Below, one piece after another: positions 48,201 through 55,792 of a stretch of 64,000 nucleotides of DNA; within the stretch, counting starts at the first letter, position 1, and the number at the start of each line of letters is the position of its first letter. The position numbers were made by a program, and so were the translations under genes. Below the pieces are notes generated by a model, which searched no databases, was not told the DNA's origin, and was given only the letters and a program-made list of their open reading frames with translations. This DNA comes from an uncultured Clostridia bacterium (GTDB lineage Bacteria > Bacillota > Clostridia > Peptostreptococcales > Anaerovoracaceae): the NCBI GenBank assembly GCA_934234035.1, contig CAKQHH010000001.1, positions 62,001-126,000 of the forward strand. The letters run 5' to 3'.

Positions 48201-48927
48201 TGGGCGTTATTCCTTAGATACAGACGGACTTGCGTATGCCGGTGGTGAATGGGATGATGGTAAGTACAAGACATTCATTCCAGACGCGGACAATGTACTC
48301 CCGATTACCGATGAGGAATATCTAGAAGACGATATTGTAGGACTGTTTTGTGCATGGCTGAAGAAGGTGTTCGGAGAAGATTCACTGGAAGCAAACCTTG
48401 ATTTCGTTGCGAATGCATTAGGCAATAAAGGAAATACTAACCGTGAGGTCATCAGAAATTATTTCTTGAATGACTTCTTTAAGGACCATTGCAATACGTA
48501 TTCTGTAACTGGATCCGGTAAGCGCCCGATTTACTGGCTCTTTGATAGCGGTAAGCAGAATGGATTCAAAGCGTTAGTATATCTGCACCGTTATACGCCG
48601 GATACTATCGGGAATCTGCGTGTAGATTATCTTCATAAGATGCAGCGCATCTATGAGAGTGAAATGAATCGTATGCAGGATACCATTGACCACAGTACAA
48701 ATTCTCGTGAGGTGGCAGCTGCTACGAAGCGAAAAGAGAAACTGCAGAAGCAGTTAAAGGAATGCCGTGAATACGATGAGAAGATCGGACATCTGGCATT
48801 GAGCCGAATCGAACTTGATTTGGATGATGGTGTTAAGGTGAACTATCGTAAGGTTCAGACTGCCAGCGATGGAAAGTTTTATGAGGTGCTTGCCGATTCT
48901 AAGAAGATCATGGCAAAGAAAAAATAA
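45250..48927 (+). CDS. pglX: BREX adenine-specific DNA methyltransferase PglX
   Basis: A 1225-residue N6-adenine methyltransferase that marks host DNA at a non-palindromic site and sets BREX specificity. SAM motif I is DPCMGSGHIL at 331-340 and the catalytic NPPY is at 514-517. After NPPY the sequence enters the target-recognition region and becomes strongly A+T-rich (see separate entry). The C-terminus has a charged helical segment (MQRIYESEMNRMQDTIDHS) usual for PglX. The ATG at 45250 was chosen because AAAAGGAGAA precedes it by about 11 nt; the frame from 45208 overlaps brxC. The gene is intact, with no frameshift. Confidence 0.93.
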   Translation: MNKSSIKSFAIWARNKLIADISYRAGLMGITAEGIKNALPQSTGTTEFYDIGTDEPYSISGDAVKQRIKLVEVIRQKEKDTDYQTAYKYLIEEVAYTWFNRLIAIRFMEVNDYLPSHTRVLSSDTGKLEPDIVTNPFDAELDCTSDEEQKIMQLKNDNQLDELFRMLFIKQCNALNEYLPALFEKTNDYTEVLLNLSVIDQEGVIYKLVHDIDEDDFNVEKGGQVEIIGWLYQYYNTEPKADVFGRPSGTKIKKEDVPAATQLFTPDWIVRYMVENSLGRLWVEGHPNDELKANWKYYLEEAEQEPEVQEKLAEIRREYSALNPEDLKCIDPCMGSGHILVYLFDVLMQIYESQGYSQRDAAQSILQNNLYGLDIDDRAAQMAYFAVMMKARQYDRHILTRGIEPHVFAIEESNDFNRNQLAYFGADLSEVEKNSAQTQVKGLLDQLHDAKEYGSMLTVDNYDWDLLHRFAETTSVMGQLSMDTVGIDESQNRLNLLVTIGQALANKYLVTVTNPPYMPVSHGSIKLQKFAKTYYPNSKADLFAMFIERGCQFTKLNGMNAMVTMQSWMFLSSFENMRKDILAQKTICNLMHMENMVMGIAFGTAVSILYNLYIDSYKGTYNYVRYKDIEDDLPKVFPDKYRFSQVGINNYAGIQGSPIAYWISKKMLNAFQNYKTIGEIAPPKQGLATADNNSFLRLWFETDIRKIGFGIKSCEDSVLSKKKWFPYNKGGAFRRWYGNRDYVVNWENDGALIKNFKDENGKVRSRPQNLGYYFKPAITWSDITSAAFSGRYCETGFMFDIKGSSGFPSTDKLFYTLGFLNSKISQACIKILNPTVTTQVGDMSRIPVAIIDEYKEQVDTLVKESVNYAKEDWNSFENAWEFKKHPLLKYIENDNERRRIANSQGDMCALSPIKYAYTMWMIECDERFQKLKKNEEELNNIFIDIYGLQAELTPEVEDKDVTVRKADFGRDIRSFISYAVGCMFGRYSLDTDGLAYAGGEWDDGKYKTFIPDADNVLPITDEEYLEDDIVGLFCAWLKKVFGEDSLEANLDFVANALGNKGNTNREVIRNYFLNDFFKDHCNTYSVTGSGKRPIYWLFDSGKQNGFKALVYLHRYTPDTIGNLRVDYLHKMQRIYESEMNRMQDTIDHSTNSREVAAATKRKEKLQKQLKECREYDEKIGHLALSRIELDLDDGVKVNYRKVQTASDGKFYEVLADSKKIMAKKK
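46780..47970 (+). other. A+T-rich central segment of pglX (probable target-recognition module)
   Basis: Hand counts of G+C: 30 of 60 at 46201-46260, 16 of 60 at 47341-47400, 28 of 60 at 48121-48180. Codon use also shifts to AAA, ATA and TTT. The edges are judged by eye. The segment starts near the NPPY motif, consistent with replacement of the specificity region by recombination. Confidence 0.65.
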
Positions 48928-48947
48928 GTCGGAGAGGAGGCGGAGCA

Positions 48948-50384
48948 ATGACGATTGAAGAAATTCTCGGTGGAGAAACAAAGAACGTTGAATATAAGGG
49001 CGAACGTCCTGCCAAGAGCAAGTCATATATGAAGTCAGTTGTGGCTTTCAGTAATGGCGTTGGTGGAAAAATCGTATTTGGTATCGAGGATAAAACGCTG
49101 AAAGTCCTTGGTGTGCCTGATGATATACTGTTCTCAGAAATGGACGCTATCGCCAATGTGATTTCCGATCAGTGCGAACCGATGATTGTACCGGATATTT
49201 ATATGCAAACTGTAGAAGATAAGACGATTATTGTAGTGGATATCGCAGAAGGAGCGCAGAAGCCATATTACATCAAGAGTGAAGGCATTGATGCTGGTAC
49301 CTATATTCGTGTTGCAGGAACAACAAGACCTGCAGATGAGTACATGATTCAGGAACTCCGACTGGAAGGCAGCAGACGCTCTTATGATGAAATGCCTTGT
49401 ATCGGGTTGGAAATCACAGAGGATGATATTGCTAACCTTTGCAAGCGCATGAAGGAAGAGGCTGTTGCGAACACTCTGAACAAAGAGGAAAAGAAAGCAA
49501 TCAAAGATGTTACCGCCCAGCAGTTGCTTTCATGGCGAGTCATCGGGGAGAGAAACGGAAAGTATTATCCCAATAATGCGTATGCAATCTTGACTGGAGA
49601 CTATCGTGTTCCGAATACCATTCAGTGCGGCGTATTCAAAGGTTCTACCAAGGCAATCTTTGTGGATTGCAAAGAATACACCGGCCCGGCATGGGAGCTT
49701 GTAGAAGACGCATTCCAGTATGTCCTGCGAAATATCCGTATAGGTGCAACCTTCAAAGGGGTTTACCGCCAAGATGTTTATGAAATACCGCCATTTGCAA
49801 TCCGTGAATTGATCGTAAATGCTGTCGTTCATCGTAGTTATGTGGATCGTGGAAATATTCAGATTGCAGTCTATGATGATCGATTAGAAATCTTATCCCC
49901 TGGTAAGTTGCCGAAAACGCAAACTTTTGCAGGAATGAAAAAAGGCAGATCTAAAATCAGAAATGAAGCGTTGGCAAAGGCATTTTCCTATATGAAATTG
50001 ATGGAAAAATGGGGAAGCGGTATTCCGAGAGTGGTTCAGGAAGTATGTGATGAAGGACTTGCTGTACCTGTATTTGAAGGCGGTGAGGTAGACCTTGTCG
50101 TGAACATTTATCGCAGAGATAATACCGCCAATTCCGCCAAAAACGCAGCTGGTAGTGGCGGTGATGGCGGTAGTGGCGTAAAAACTGGCGGTGAACTATC
50201 GGAAGAAGAAGCTAGAATCACAACATATTTAGCGCATCATCCAACAGCAACACAAAAGGAAATTGGTTCTGATACCAATATTCCATTAAGAACGGTGCAG
50301 CGTATTCTGCCTAGATTACAGGAAAAAGGTGTTCTTGTAAGAGAAGGAAATCGTCGTTCTGGAAAGTGGAAGGTGATTAAGTAA
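48948..50384 (+). CDS. BREX-associated AlbA_2/HATPase_c_4/winged-helix protein
   Basis: A 478-residue accessory protein between pglX and pglZ. The N-terminal AlbA_2 (Schlafen-like, formerly AAA_4) domain spans about 1-125 (ETKNVEYKGERP, VVAFSNGVGGKIVFGIED). A RecG-C-terminus/HATPase_c_4-like domain follows (IRELIVNAVVHRSYVDRGNIQIAVYDDRLEI, about 285-330, and LMEKWGSGIPRV). Residues 400-415 are a Gly-rich linker, and 420-478 form a winged HTH (TQKEIGSDTNIPLRTVQRILPRLQEKGVL). It may be a regulator or nucleic-acid-binding effector; function is not known. RBS is AGGAGGCGGAG. pglZ starts directly after its stop. Confidence 0.82.
   Translation: MTIEEILGGETKNVEYKGERPAKSKSYMKSVVAFSNGVGGKIVFGIEDKTLKVLGVPDDILFSEMDAIANVISDQCEPMIVPDIYMQTVEDKTIIVVDIAEGAQKPYYIKSEGIDAGTYIRVAGTTRPADEYMIQELRLEGSRRSYDEMPCIGLEITEDDIANLCKRMKEEAVANTLNKEEKKAIKDVTAQQLLSWRVIGERNGKYYPNNAYAILTGDYRVPNTIQCGVFKGSTKAIFVDCKEYTGPAWELVEDAFQYVLRNIRIGATFKGVYRQDVYEIPPFAIRELIVNAVVHRSYVDRGNIQIAVYDDRLEILSPGKLPKTQTFAGMKKGRSKIRNEALAKAFSYMKLMEKWGSGIPRVVQEVCDEGLAVPVFEGGEVDLVVNIYRRDNTANSAKNAAGSGGDGGSGVKTGGELSEEEARITTYLAHHPTATQKEIGSDTNIPLRTVQRILPRLQEKGVLVREGNRRSGKWKVIK
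50124..50171 (+). repeat. GCC/GGC-rich imperfect inverted repeat in accessory gene linker
   Basis: ACCGCCAATTCCGCC (50124-50138) can pair with GGCGGTGATGGCGGT (50157-50171) except for about three positions. GGCGGT also recurs as short direct repeats within the Gly-linker codons. It could form an mRNA hairpin inside the gene. Confidence 0.6.
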
Positions 50385-52907
50385 ATGGCAGAATTAAATC
50401 TAAAACAGATTATTGATCGTCTGAATGAAGAGTTCACCGGGGATACCAGAAAACTTGTGTTTTGGTATGACGATAAGGGTGAATTTGCAGAAGATATGGC
50501 AAGTATAGAACTTGAAAACGCCAAGGTATATTTTCTGCAGCCGGACAATCAGTTTTATACAAAATATTTTTTAGAGCGAGTAGATCTCACAACGAATTAC
50601 TTGATTTATGCCCCTTTTCCAAAACCAGATGTAAAGGATAACCATCTGGAAGATACGATGCTGTACTCAAAGCGATTCTTTGCGGATCGAGCGTCCTTAT
50701 TGTCAGTGGATCTTGGTATTGATGAGAAGTATAAACCGATTATCGAAAAGCATATAAAGTTTTTTGCCAATAAAGAGCGTACACAGCGATTCTATGATTT
50801 GGAAATTGAGAACTTCAATGAGAAAAATATCCTCGTTGGACTTCTCAGCAGTATTTGTAAGACGAGAACCTGCTCATTTGAGGAAGTTATTCGTGTAATC
50901 CTTACAGATGGAGAACTTCAGGATAATAAGTTCCTTGGGGAGATTCAGAAGTATGATTTACTGGAGGCCTTTTGGAAGCTGTGTGAACAGCACTTTGGCT
51001 ATACCGATGTGAAGCCAACATTGGAGCGATTTGTCGTTACATTATTTGTGACATATACAGCGAAGTATATACCGTCAGAACTGCCGAAGGCATGGAAATC
51101 GTTTGTGTCGTATAAATCCGGTAACATTGTTGCGTTCATGGATAATCTGATGAATAGCGTACTGTACCGAGAGAAGTATGATGAGCTTTCTGATTTTGTT
51201 GCATCTGGACTGGGTGTGGTAAGTGCATTCAAGGATTACCTTCCGGAAGAATTGCTAAATTGCGATACATTCCTGTGTATCGATCAGATATTGGTAAAGT
51301 GGATTGTAGATCGTTTGTTAGCAGAAGATACGGGTGCAAAGTTAGATAATCTGACTATCCCGGAGATTGCTGCAAAACGAGAGAAGATGCACTTTGGTGA
51401 AAGAACCGGACGTACATACAGGTTGCTTAACAGTGCGTATCATCTTGTTGCAACAGGAACGTATAGTTGTCCGGATGAATTTGCAGCCATTCTTTCCCAA
51501 TATCGTGCCACAGATTACAAGATTGATCAGGAATATCGTAACTTCTATTACGAGTACGACCAGCTTGAAGATACTTACGGCTTTGAAGGACTTCGTGACC
51601 TTGTTGAGAACATCTATACCAATGAATACCTGGATAAGCTGCTTCCAAAGTGGAATGTAGGATTACAGGAAGAAGACTCACTTACAAAGTTGCCTGTACA
51701 GATTGATTTCTATGCTCGCAATATTCGTAATGCAAAGGAACGTACTGTTGTTATTATTTCGGATGCAATGCGCTATGAGGTAGGGCAGGAATTATTCTGT
51801 GTAGTATCGGATGATCCTAAGTGTACAGCCAGGCTTGAAACACAGCTCAGTGTACTTCCATCCTGTACAAGACTTGGAATGGCAGCTCTGTTGCCACACA
51901 ACCAAATCACGATGACAGATGATTATCAGGTTCTGGTAGATGACGTGCTTTGTGATAATTTGGCAGGAAGACAGACTGTTCTGCAGAAACATTCACCGAA
52001 TAGTATCTGTGTGCAGTTTGATGACATTAAGGGTCTGAAGAAAACGGAGCTTCGAGATATCTTTACCGGAAAGCAGGCAATCTTTGTTTATCACAATCAG
52101 ATTGATGCGAGAGGAGATAAAGCCAATACAGAAGATGAAGTATTTGTGGCTTGCAAAGAAGCTGTTGCAGAAATTATCGATTTGATTCGCCGTATCTCTA
52201 CAAATGCCAATACGTATCACTTTATTGTGACTGCGGATCATGGATTCATCTATAAGAGAGATAAGGTTACAGAGAGCGATAAGATTGGTGGCGTAAACGA
52301 TAAAAAAACATTTGTGAACCGAAGGTTCATAGTTGCACCGGAGGCTATTCAAGAGGACGGCATTGCGCATATGAGTATGGGAACAGTGCTACGCAATCAG
52401 GATGAAAAGGTGGTATCTTATCCAATCAACAGTAATGTATTCAAAGTTGCTGGTGGCGGGCAGAACTTTGTGCACGGTGGTTCTTCACCGCAGGAAATGC
52501 TTGTGCCTGTATTGGAAGTGAAGATGGAACGTGGACACATGGAGACAAAGAATGCAGAAATTGCGCTTGTCAGCATGGTTCAGAAGATTACAAACAAAAT
52601 TACCATGATGGATTTCATTCAGTCAGAACCTGTCAGCGATACGGTTAAGGCTGCAACCTATAAGATTTTCTTTATCTCAGAGGATAATGAGAAGATTTCA
52701 AATGAGAACAGCTATATTGCAGATAACCGAGAGCCAAATGCACAGAAAAGAATCTTTAGAATGAAGTTCCAATTTAAGGATAAGAAATACGACAAGGACA
52801 AGCAGTATTACCTTGTTGTTTACGATGAAAATACCGGATTAGAAAGCTTCCGTCATCCAATTATCATGGATTTGGCATTTGCAGATGATTTCGGATTCGG
52901 TTTCTAA
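50385..52907 (+). CDS. pglZ: BREX phosphatase-superfamily protein PglZ
   Basis: An 840-residue PglZ protein, the hallmark of BREX. The C-terminal half is an alkaline-phosphatase-superfamily domain: metal-ligand D460 lies in VVIISDAMRYEVGQELF and D618-H619 in FIVTADHGFIYKRD, followed by FVHGGSSPQEMLVPVLEV. Purified PglZ of a related system has nuclease or phosphodiesterase activity; its substrate in BREX is not settled. It starts directly after the accessory gene stop. Confidence 0.93.
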   Translation: MAELNLKQIIDRLNEEFTGDTRKLVFWYDDKGEFAEDMASIELENAKVYFLQPDNQFYTKYFLERVDLTTNYLIYAPFPKPDVKDNHLEDTMLYSKRFFADRASLLSVDLGIDEKYKPIIEKHIKFFANKERTQRFYDLEIENFNEKNILVGLLSSICKTRTCSFEEVIRVILTDGELQDNKFLGEIQKYDLLEAFWKLCEQHFGYTDVKPTLERFVVTLFVTYTAKYIPSELPKAWKSFVSYKSGNIVAFMDNLMNSVLYREKYDELSDFVASGLGVVSAFKDYLPEELLNCDTFLCIDQILVKWIVDRLLAEDTGAKLDNLTIPEIAAKREKMHFGERTGRTYRLLNSAYHLVATGTYSCPDEFAAILSQYRATDYKIDQEYRNFYYEYDQLEDTYGFEGLRDLVENIYTNEYLDKLLPKWNVGLQEEDSLTKLPVQIDFYARNIRNAKERTVVIISDAMRYEVGQELFCVVSDDPKCTARLETQLSVLPSCTRLGMAALLPHNQITMTDDYQVLVDDVLCDNLAGRQTVLQKHSPNSICVQFDDIKGLKKTELRDIFTGKQAIFVYHNQIDARGDKANTEDEVFVACKEAVAEIIDLIRRISTNANTYHFIVTADHGFIYKRDKVTESDKIGGVNDKKTFVNRRFIVAPEAIQEDGIAHMSMGTVLRNQDEKVVSYPINSNVFKVAGGGQNFVHGGSSPQEMLVPVLEVKMERGHMETKNAEIALVSMVQKITNKITMMDFIQSEPVSDTVKAATYKIFFISEDNEKISNENSYIADNREPNAQKRIFRMKFQFKDKKYDKDKQYYLVVYDENTGLESFRHPIIMDLAFADDFGFGF

Positions 52908-52932
52908 ATACAGTTGAATGGAGGCGGTACGA

Positions 52933-55050
52933 ATGCCGGATTTAATGGAGAACAGCGATACACGTGCTGTAATTAAAGAAAAATTGCGTCGGAACTTTGA
53001 CGGTAAAATTGTCCGTAAAGATCTGACAAAGAAAATCAAAGAAGGGGCCAATGTCCCGGTATATGTCCTGGAATTTTTGCTGGGACAGTACTGCAGCTCG
53101 GATGATCCGGATGTTATCGAAGAAGGAGTAAATAGTGTTAAGCATATTCTTTCAGATAATTTCGTCCGCCCTGATGAAGCACAGAAGATTCTGTCTGTGC
53201 TTCGTAAAAACGGTAGTCATACTGTTATTGATATGATTACCGTTCGGTTGGATATCAAAAGGGATTGTTACTTTGCAGAGTTTTCCAATCTGGGATTAAC
53301 CAATATTCCAATTTCAGATGATTATCCGGAAAAGTTCGATCGTCTTCTCTGCGGTGGAATCTGGTGTATTGTGCAGTTGGATTATGAGATGGAAGACGAT
53401 TCCAATTTCGATATTGTAGATTCTGATGGATATGAGCTGAAATCCAAGCAGAAGAAACAGAAGTATATCTCGCCTATCAGTATTCGCAAGCTGACACCAA
53501 TTCAGATGCCGCACATTGATATCGATGAACTGAAAGAAGGACGCAAGGCGTTTACTAAGGATGAGTGGATTGATGTGGTGCTTCGCTCTATTGGTATGGA
53601 ACCAGATACACTTTCTTATCGAGAGAAATGGCTACTTCTGACAAGAATGATTCCGTTGGTGGAGAATAATTTCAATATCTGTGAGTTAGGACCGAGAAGC
53701 ACTGGTAAATCACACTTGTACAAGGAGATTTCCCCGAACAGTATTCTGGTGTCCGGAGGTCAGACAACGGTTGCTAATCTTTTCTATAACATGGGCAGAA
53801 AGACCGTTGGACTTGTTGGGCTTTGGGACTGCGTTGCTTTCGACGAGGTGGCAGGCATCCGCTTCAAGGATAAAGACGGCATCCAGATTATGAAGGATTA
53901 CATGGCATCCGGATCTTTCGCACGTGGAAAAGAAGAAAAAGCTGCCAGTGCATCTATGGTATTTGTCGGTAACATCAATCAGAGCGTAGATGTTCTATTA
54001 AAAACATCCAGTCTATTCGATCCATTCCCTCCAGAGATGGGAACAGATACAGCATTTTTAGATCGTATTCATTGCTATCTTCCGGGATGGGAGATACCTA
54101 AGTTCCGTCCAAAACACTTCACAGATGATTATGGATTTATTTCTGATTATCTTGCGGAGTTCATTCGTGAACTGCGAAAAGAGCAGTATGGCGATGTACT
54201 GGACAAATACTTCCGTCTTGGAAAGAATTTGAACCAGAGAGATACCATTGCCGTTCGAAAAATGGTGGGTGGATATGTAAAGCTGCTTTATCCGGATGGC
54301 AGCTTCACAAAGGATGATCTGGAAGAAATTCTAAAGATTGCATTAGAAATGCGTCGTCGTGTAAAAGAGCAACTTAAGAAGTTGGGTGGAATGGAGTTCT
54401 ATGATGTCAACTTCTCATACATAGATAATGAAACATTTGAAGAGCATTATGTTTCTGTACCGGAGCAGGGCGGTGGAAAACTGATCCCAGATGGCATTTG
54501 CAATCCGGGACAGGTGTATACCGTTTCACAGGGAAAGTCGGGCATGATTGGTGTGTTCCGACTGGAAAGTCAGATGCTTCCTGGCAATGGAAAGTTTGAG
54601 AGGACTGGAATTGGAACAGATCGAGATGTAAAAGAAGCTTCCAACACTGCATTCAACTATTTGAAAGCCAACGGAAGCAGGATCAGTGGATCGATCAGTA
54701 CAACAACGAAAGACTATATCGTGAATTATCAGGATCTGCAGGGAATTGGAATGACTGGAAAACTGGCACTTTCAACGCTAATTGCTTTATGTTCGATTTC
54801 ACTTAGCCGGCCGACAGTCGGCAACCTTGTGGTCTTGGGGGATATCAGTATCAGCGGAACCCTTATCAAGGTTGATGAACTTGCAAATACGCTGCAGGTT
54901 TGCCTGGACAGTGGAGCGAAGAGAGTACTGATTCCAAGTACATCATTCGTTGACTTTGCGACGGTACCACCAGAGCTCATGAGTGCATTCCAGTTGATTC
55001 CGTACCAGAGTGCTGAGGATGCGGTGTTTAAGGCGCTTGGGGTAGAATAG
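52933..55050 (+). CDS. brxL: BREX AAA+ protein BrxL with Lon-like domain
   Basis: A 705-residue AAA+ protein. Walker A is GPRSTGKS at 253-260 and VAFDEVAGIRFKDKDG the Walker B region. The C-terminal Lon-like domain aligns without gaps around ISLSRP and GAKRVLIP, but the positions of Lon's catalytic Ser and Lys are K610 and A651, so it is probably not a protease. BrxL binds DNA as a ring-shaped assembly in studied homologues. The ATG at 52933 follows GGAGG by 8 nt; an in-frame ATG at 52918 has no site of its own. Confidence 0.92.
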   Translation: MPDLMENSDTRAVIKEKLRRNFDGKIVRKDLTKKIKEGANVPVYVLEFLLGQYCSSDDPDVIEEGVNSVKHILSDNFVRPDEAQKILSVLRKNGSHTVIDMITVRLDIKRDCYFAEFSNLGLTNIPISDDYPEKFDRLLCGGIWCIVQLDYEMEDDSNFDIVDSDGYELKSKQKKQKYISPISIRKLTPIQMPHIDIDELKEGRKAFTKDEWIDVVLRSIGMEPDTLSYREKWLLLTRMIPLVENNFNICELGPRSTGKSHLYKEISPNSILVSGGQTTVANLFYNMGRKTVGLVGLWDCVAFDEVAGIRFKDKDGIQIMKDYMASGSFARGKEEKAASASMVFVGNINQSVDVLLKTSSLFDPFPPEMGTDTAFLDRIHCYLPGWEIPKFRPKHFTDDYGFISDYLAEFIRELRKEQYGDVLDKYFRLGKNLNQRDTIAVRKMVGGYVKLLYPDGSFTKDDLEEILKIALEMRRRVKEQLKKLGGMEFYDVNFSYIDNETFEEHYVSVPEQGGGKLIPDGICNPGQVYTVSQGKSGMIGVFRLESQMLPGNGKFERTGIGTDRDVKEASNTAFNYLKANGSRISGSISTTTKDYIVNYQDLQGIGMTGKLALSTLIALCSISLSRPTVGNLVVLGDISISGTLIKVDELANTLQVCLDSGAKRVLIPSTSFVDFATVPPELMSAFQLIPYQSAEDAVFKALGVE

Positions 55051-55108
55051 CAGCACAGTTTGCTATTGCAATTTTCAAATCAAAAGAATAAGAATAATAT
55101 TGTTTATG

Positions 55109-55142
55109 AACCATTTTGTCACACCCGGCAGAATGGTTTTTT
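55109..55142 (+). terminator. terminator after brxL
   Basis: AACCATTTTGTC (55109-55120) pairs with GGCAGAATGGTT over 12 bp with two G-T pairs and a short loop, then a run of T. It closes the BREX operon. Confidence 0.85.
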
Positions 55143-55187
55143 ATTGCCCCAATATGCGTTATGGGAAAATATCTTCTCATTAATGAG

Positions 55188-55199
55188 GAACATTTGTTC
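55188..55199 (+). promoter_or_regulatory. LexA (SOS) box 1 upstream of yneA-like gene
   Basis: The perfect palindrome GAACATTTGTTC fits the Gram-positive LexA half-sites GAAC-N4-GTTC. It lies 9 nt before the -35 element. Confidence 0.82.
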
Positions 55200-55208
55200 T
55201 TTTTATTA

Positions 55209-55237
55209 TTGACTTCTTAATGGCGAGAGATTATAAT
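55209..55237 (+). promoter_or_regulatory. promoter of yneA-like gene
   Basis: TTGACT (55209-55214) and TATAAT (55232-55237) have 17-nt spacing, lying between the two LexA boxes. The region 55143-55344 holds only this control region and a leader of about 100 nt with no gene. Confidence 0.85.
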
Positions 55238-55253
55238 ACATATATCAAAAGGA

Positions 55254-55265
55254 GAACAAATGTTC
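55254..55265 (+). promoter_or_regulatory. LexA (SOS) box 2 downstream of the start point
   Basis: GAACAAATGTTC, a second perfect GAAC-N4-GTTC palindrome and the reverse complement of box 1, lies about 10 nt inside the transcript. Centres are 66 bp apart, near six helical turns. Confidence 0.82.
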
Positions 55266-55344
55266 TTACTTGAAATTCTTATCCGGTTATGACAATATCC
55301 GGGGGCTAGGGTACCGGAAAATGCTTGCAGAAGGGAGAATAATT

Positions 55345-55650
55345 ATGAAACTGATGGGAAGATATCGCGTAGTGAAGCCGGTTCGCTTTTTTGTATGTAT
55401 CTTGATTATGGTGATGGGATTGTCCACTTTGCTGTTTACAGTATTCGGTCCCTCCACGGAAGCCGCAGCTGCCGATACCTATCGTCAGGTAGTGGTTCAT
55501 GAGAATGAGACTATTTGGACAATTGCAGAGGAGAACTGCCCAAGTGGTACCGACACGAGAATACATGTGAAGGAAATCTGTGAGATTAATGATGTGGATC
55601 CGGGAGAGATTCAACCGGGAGATGTGTTGATTGTTCCGGTGGAAGCGTAA
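55345..55650 (+). CDS. yneA: YneA-like SOS cell-division inhibitor, LysM protein
   Basis: A 101-residue protein with a basic N-terminus, one transmembrane segment (about 15-34) and an extracytoplasmic LysM domain (46-101, HENETIWTIAE to IQPGDVLIVPV). This is the layout of B. subtilis YneA, which delays division after DNA damage. The two LexA boxes around its promoter support the assignment more than sequence length alone. The ATG at 55345 has GGGAG upstream; a TTG-initiated frame from 55270 is unlikely. lexA itself is not in the window. Other small LysM proteins cannot be ruled out. Confidence 0.78.
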   Translation: MKLMGRYRVVKPVRFFVCILIMVMGLSTLLFTVFGPSTEAAAADTYRQVVVHENETIWTIAEENCPSGTDTRIHVKEICEINDVDPGEIQPGDVLIVPVEA

Positions 55651-55697
55651 CGGGTTTTAAAGCGCAATTATCAAAAGCTCTACATATATTTATATCA

Positions 55698-55733
55698 CGA
55701 TAAAGGCAGGCTCCCGTGAGCCTGCCTTTATCG
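55698..55733. terminator. bidirectional hairpin between yneA and msrC
   Basis: A perfect 15-bp stem (CGATAAAGGCAGGCT with its complement) with a 6-nt loop lies between converging genes. T-rich flanks occur on the - strand side; it probably ends both transcripts. Confidence 0.75.
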
Positions 55734-55762
55734 CACCGAAAGGTGATGAATGATGATGTGAA

Positions 55763-55781
55763 CTTGCCGAAAGTCGGCAAG
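55763..55781 (-). terminator. short hairpin directly after msrC
   Basis: CTTGCCGA and TCGGCAAG form an 8-bp stem with a 3-nt loop just past the msrC stop. No U-run follows; it may be an RNA 3' stabiliser or a weak terminator. Confidence 0.4.
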
Positions 55782-55792
55782 CGGATGTGCCG

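Larger units (their letters stand above)
39938..55142 (+). other. type I BREX phage-defence island
   Basis: Eight same-strand genes lie between two terminators: HTH protein, brxA, brxB, brxC, pglX, AlbA_2-type accessory protein, pglZ, brxL. The six core genes are exactly the type I BREX set. All genes are close-packed (overlaps to 28-nt gaps), so one operon is likely. The block has lower G+C than its flanks by eye and different codon use, which indicates lateral acquisition. No transposase, integrase or clear target duplication borders it. Confidence 0.93.

Noticed and set aside
50121..50200. CRISPR-like repeats
   Set aside because: Short GGCGGT units are codons of a Gly linker; there are no spacers or regular repeat length. 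No CRISPR array was seen anywhere.
55270..55344. TTG-initiated extension of the YneA-like protein
   Set aside because: Added residues are not homologous and the ATG at 55345 has a good ribosome site; the stretch is more likely leader RNA.
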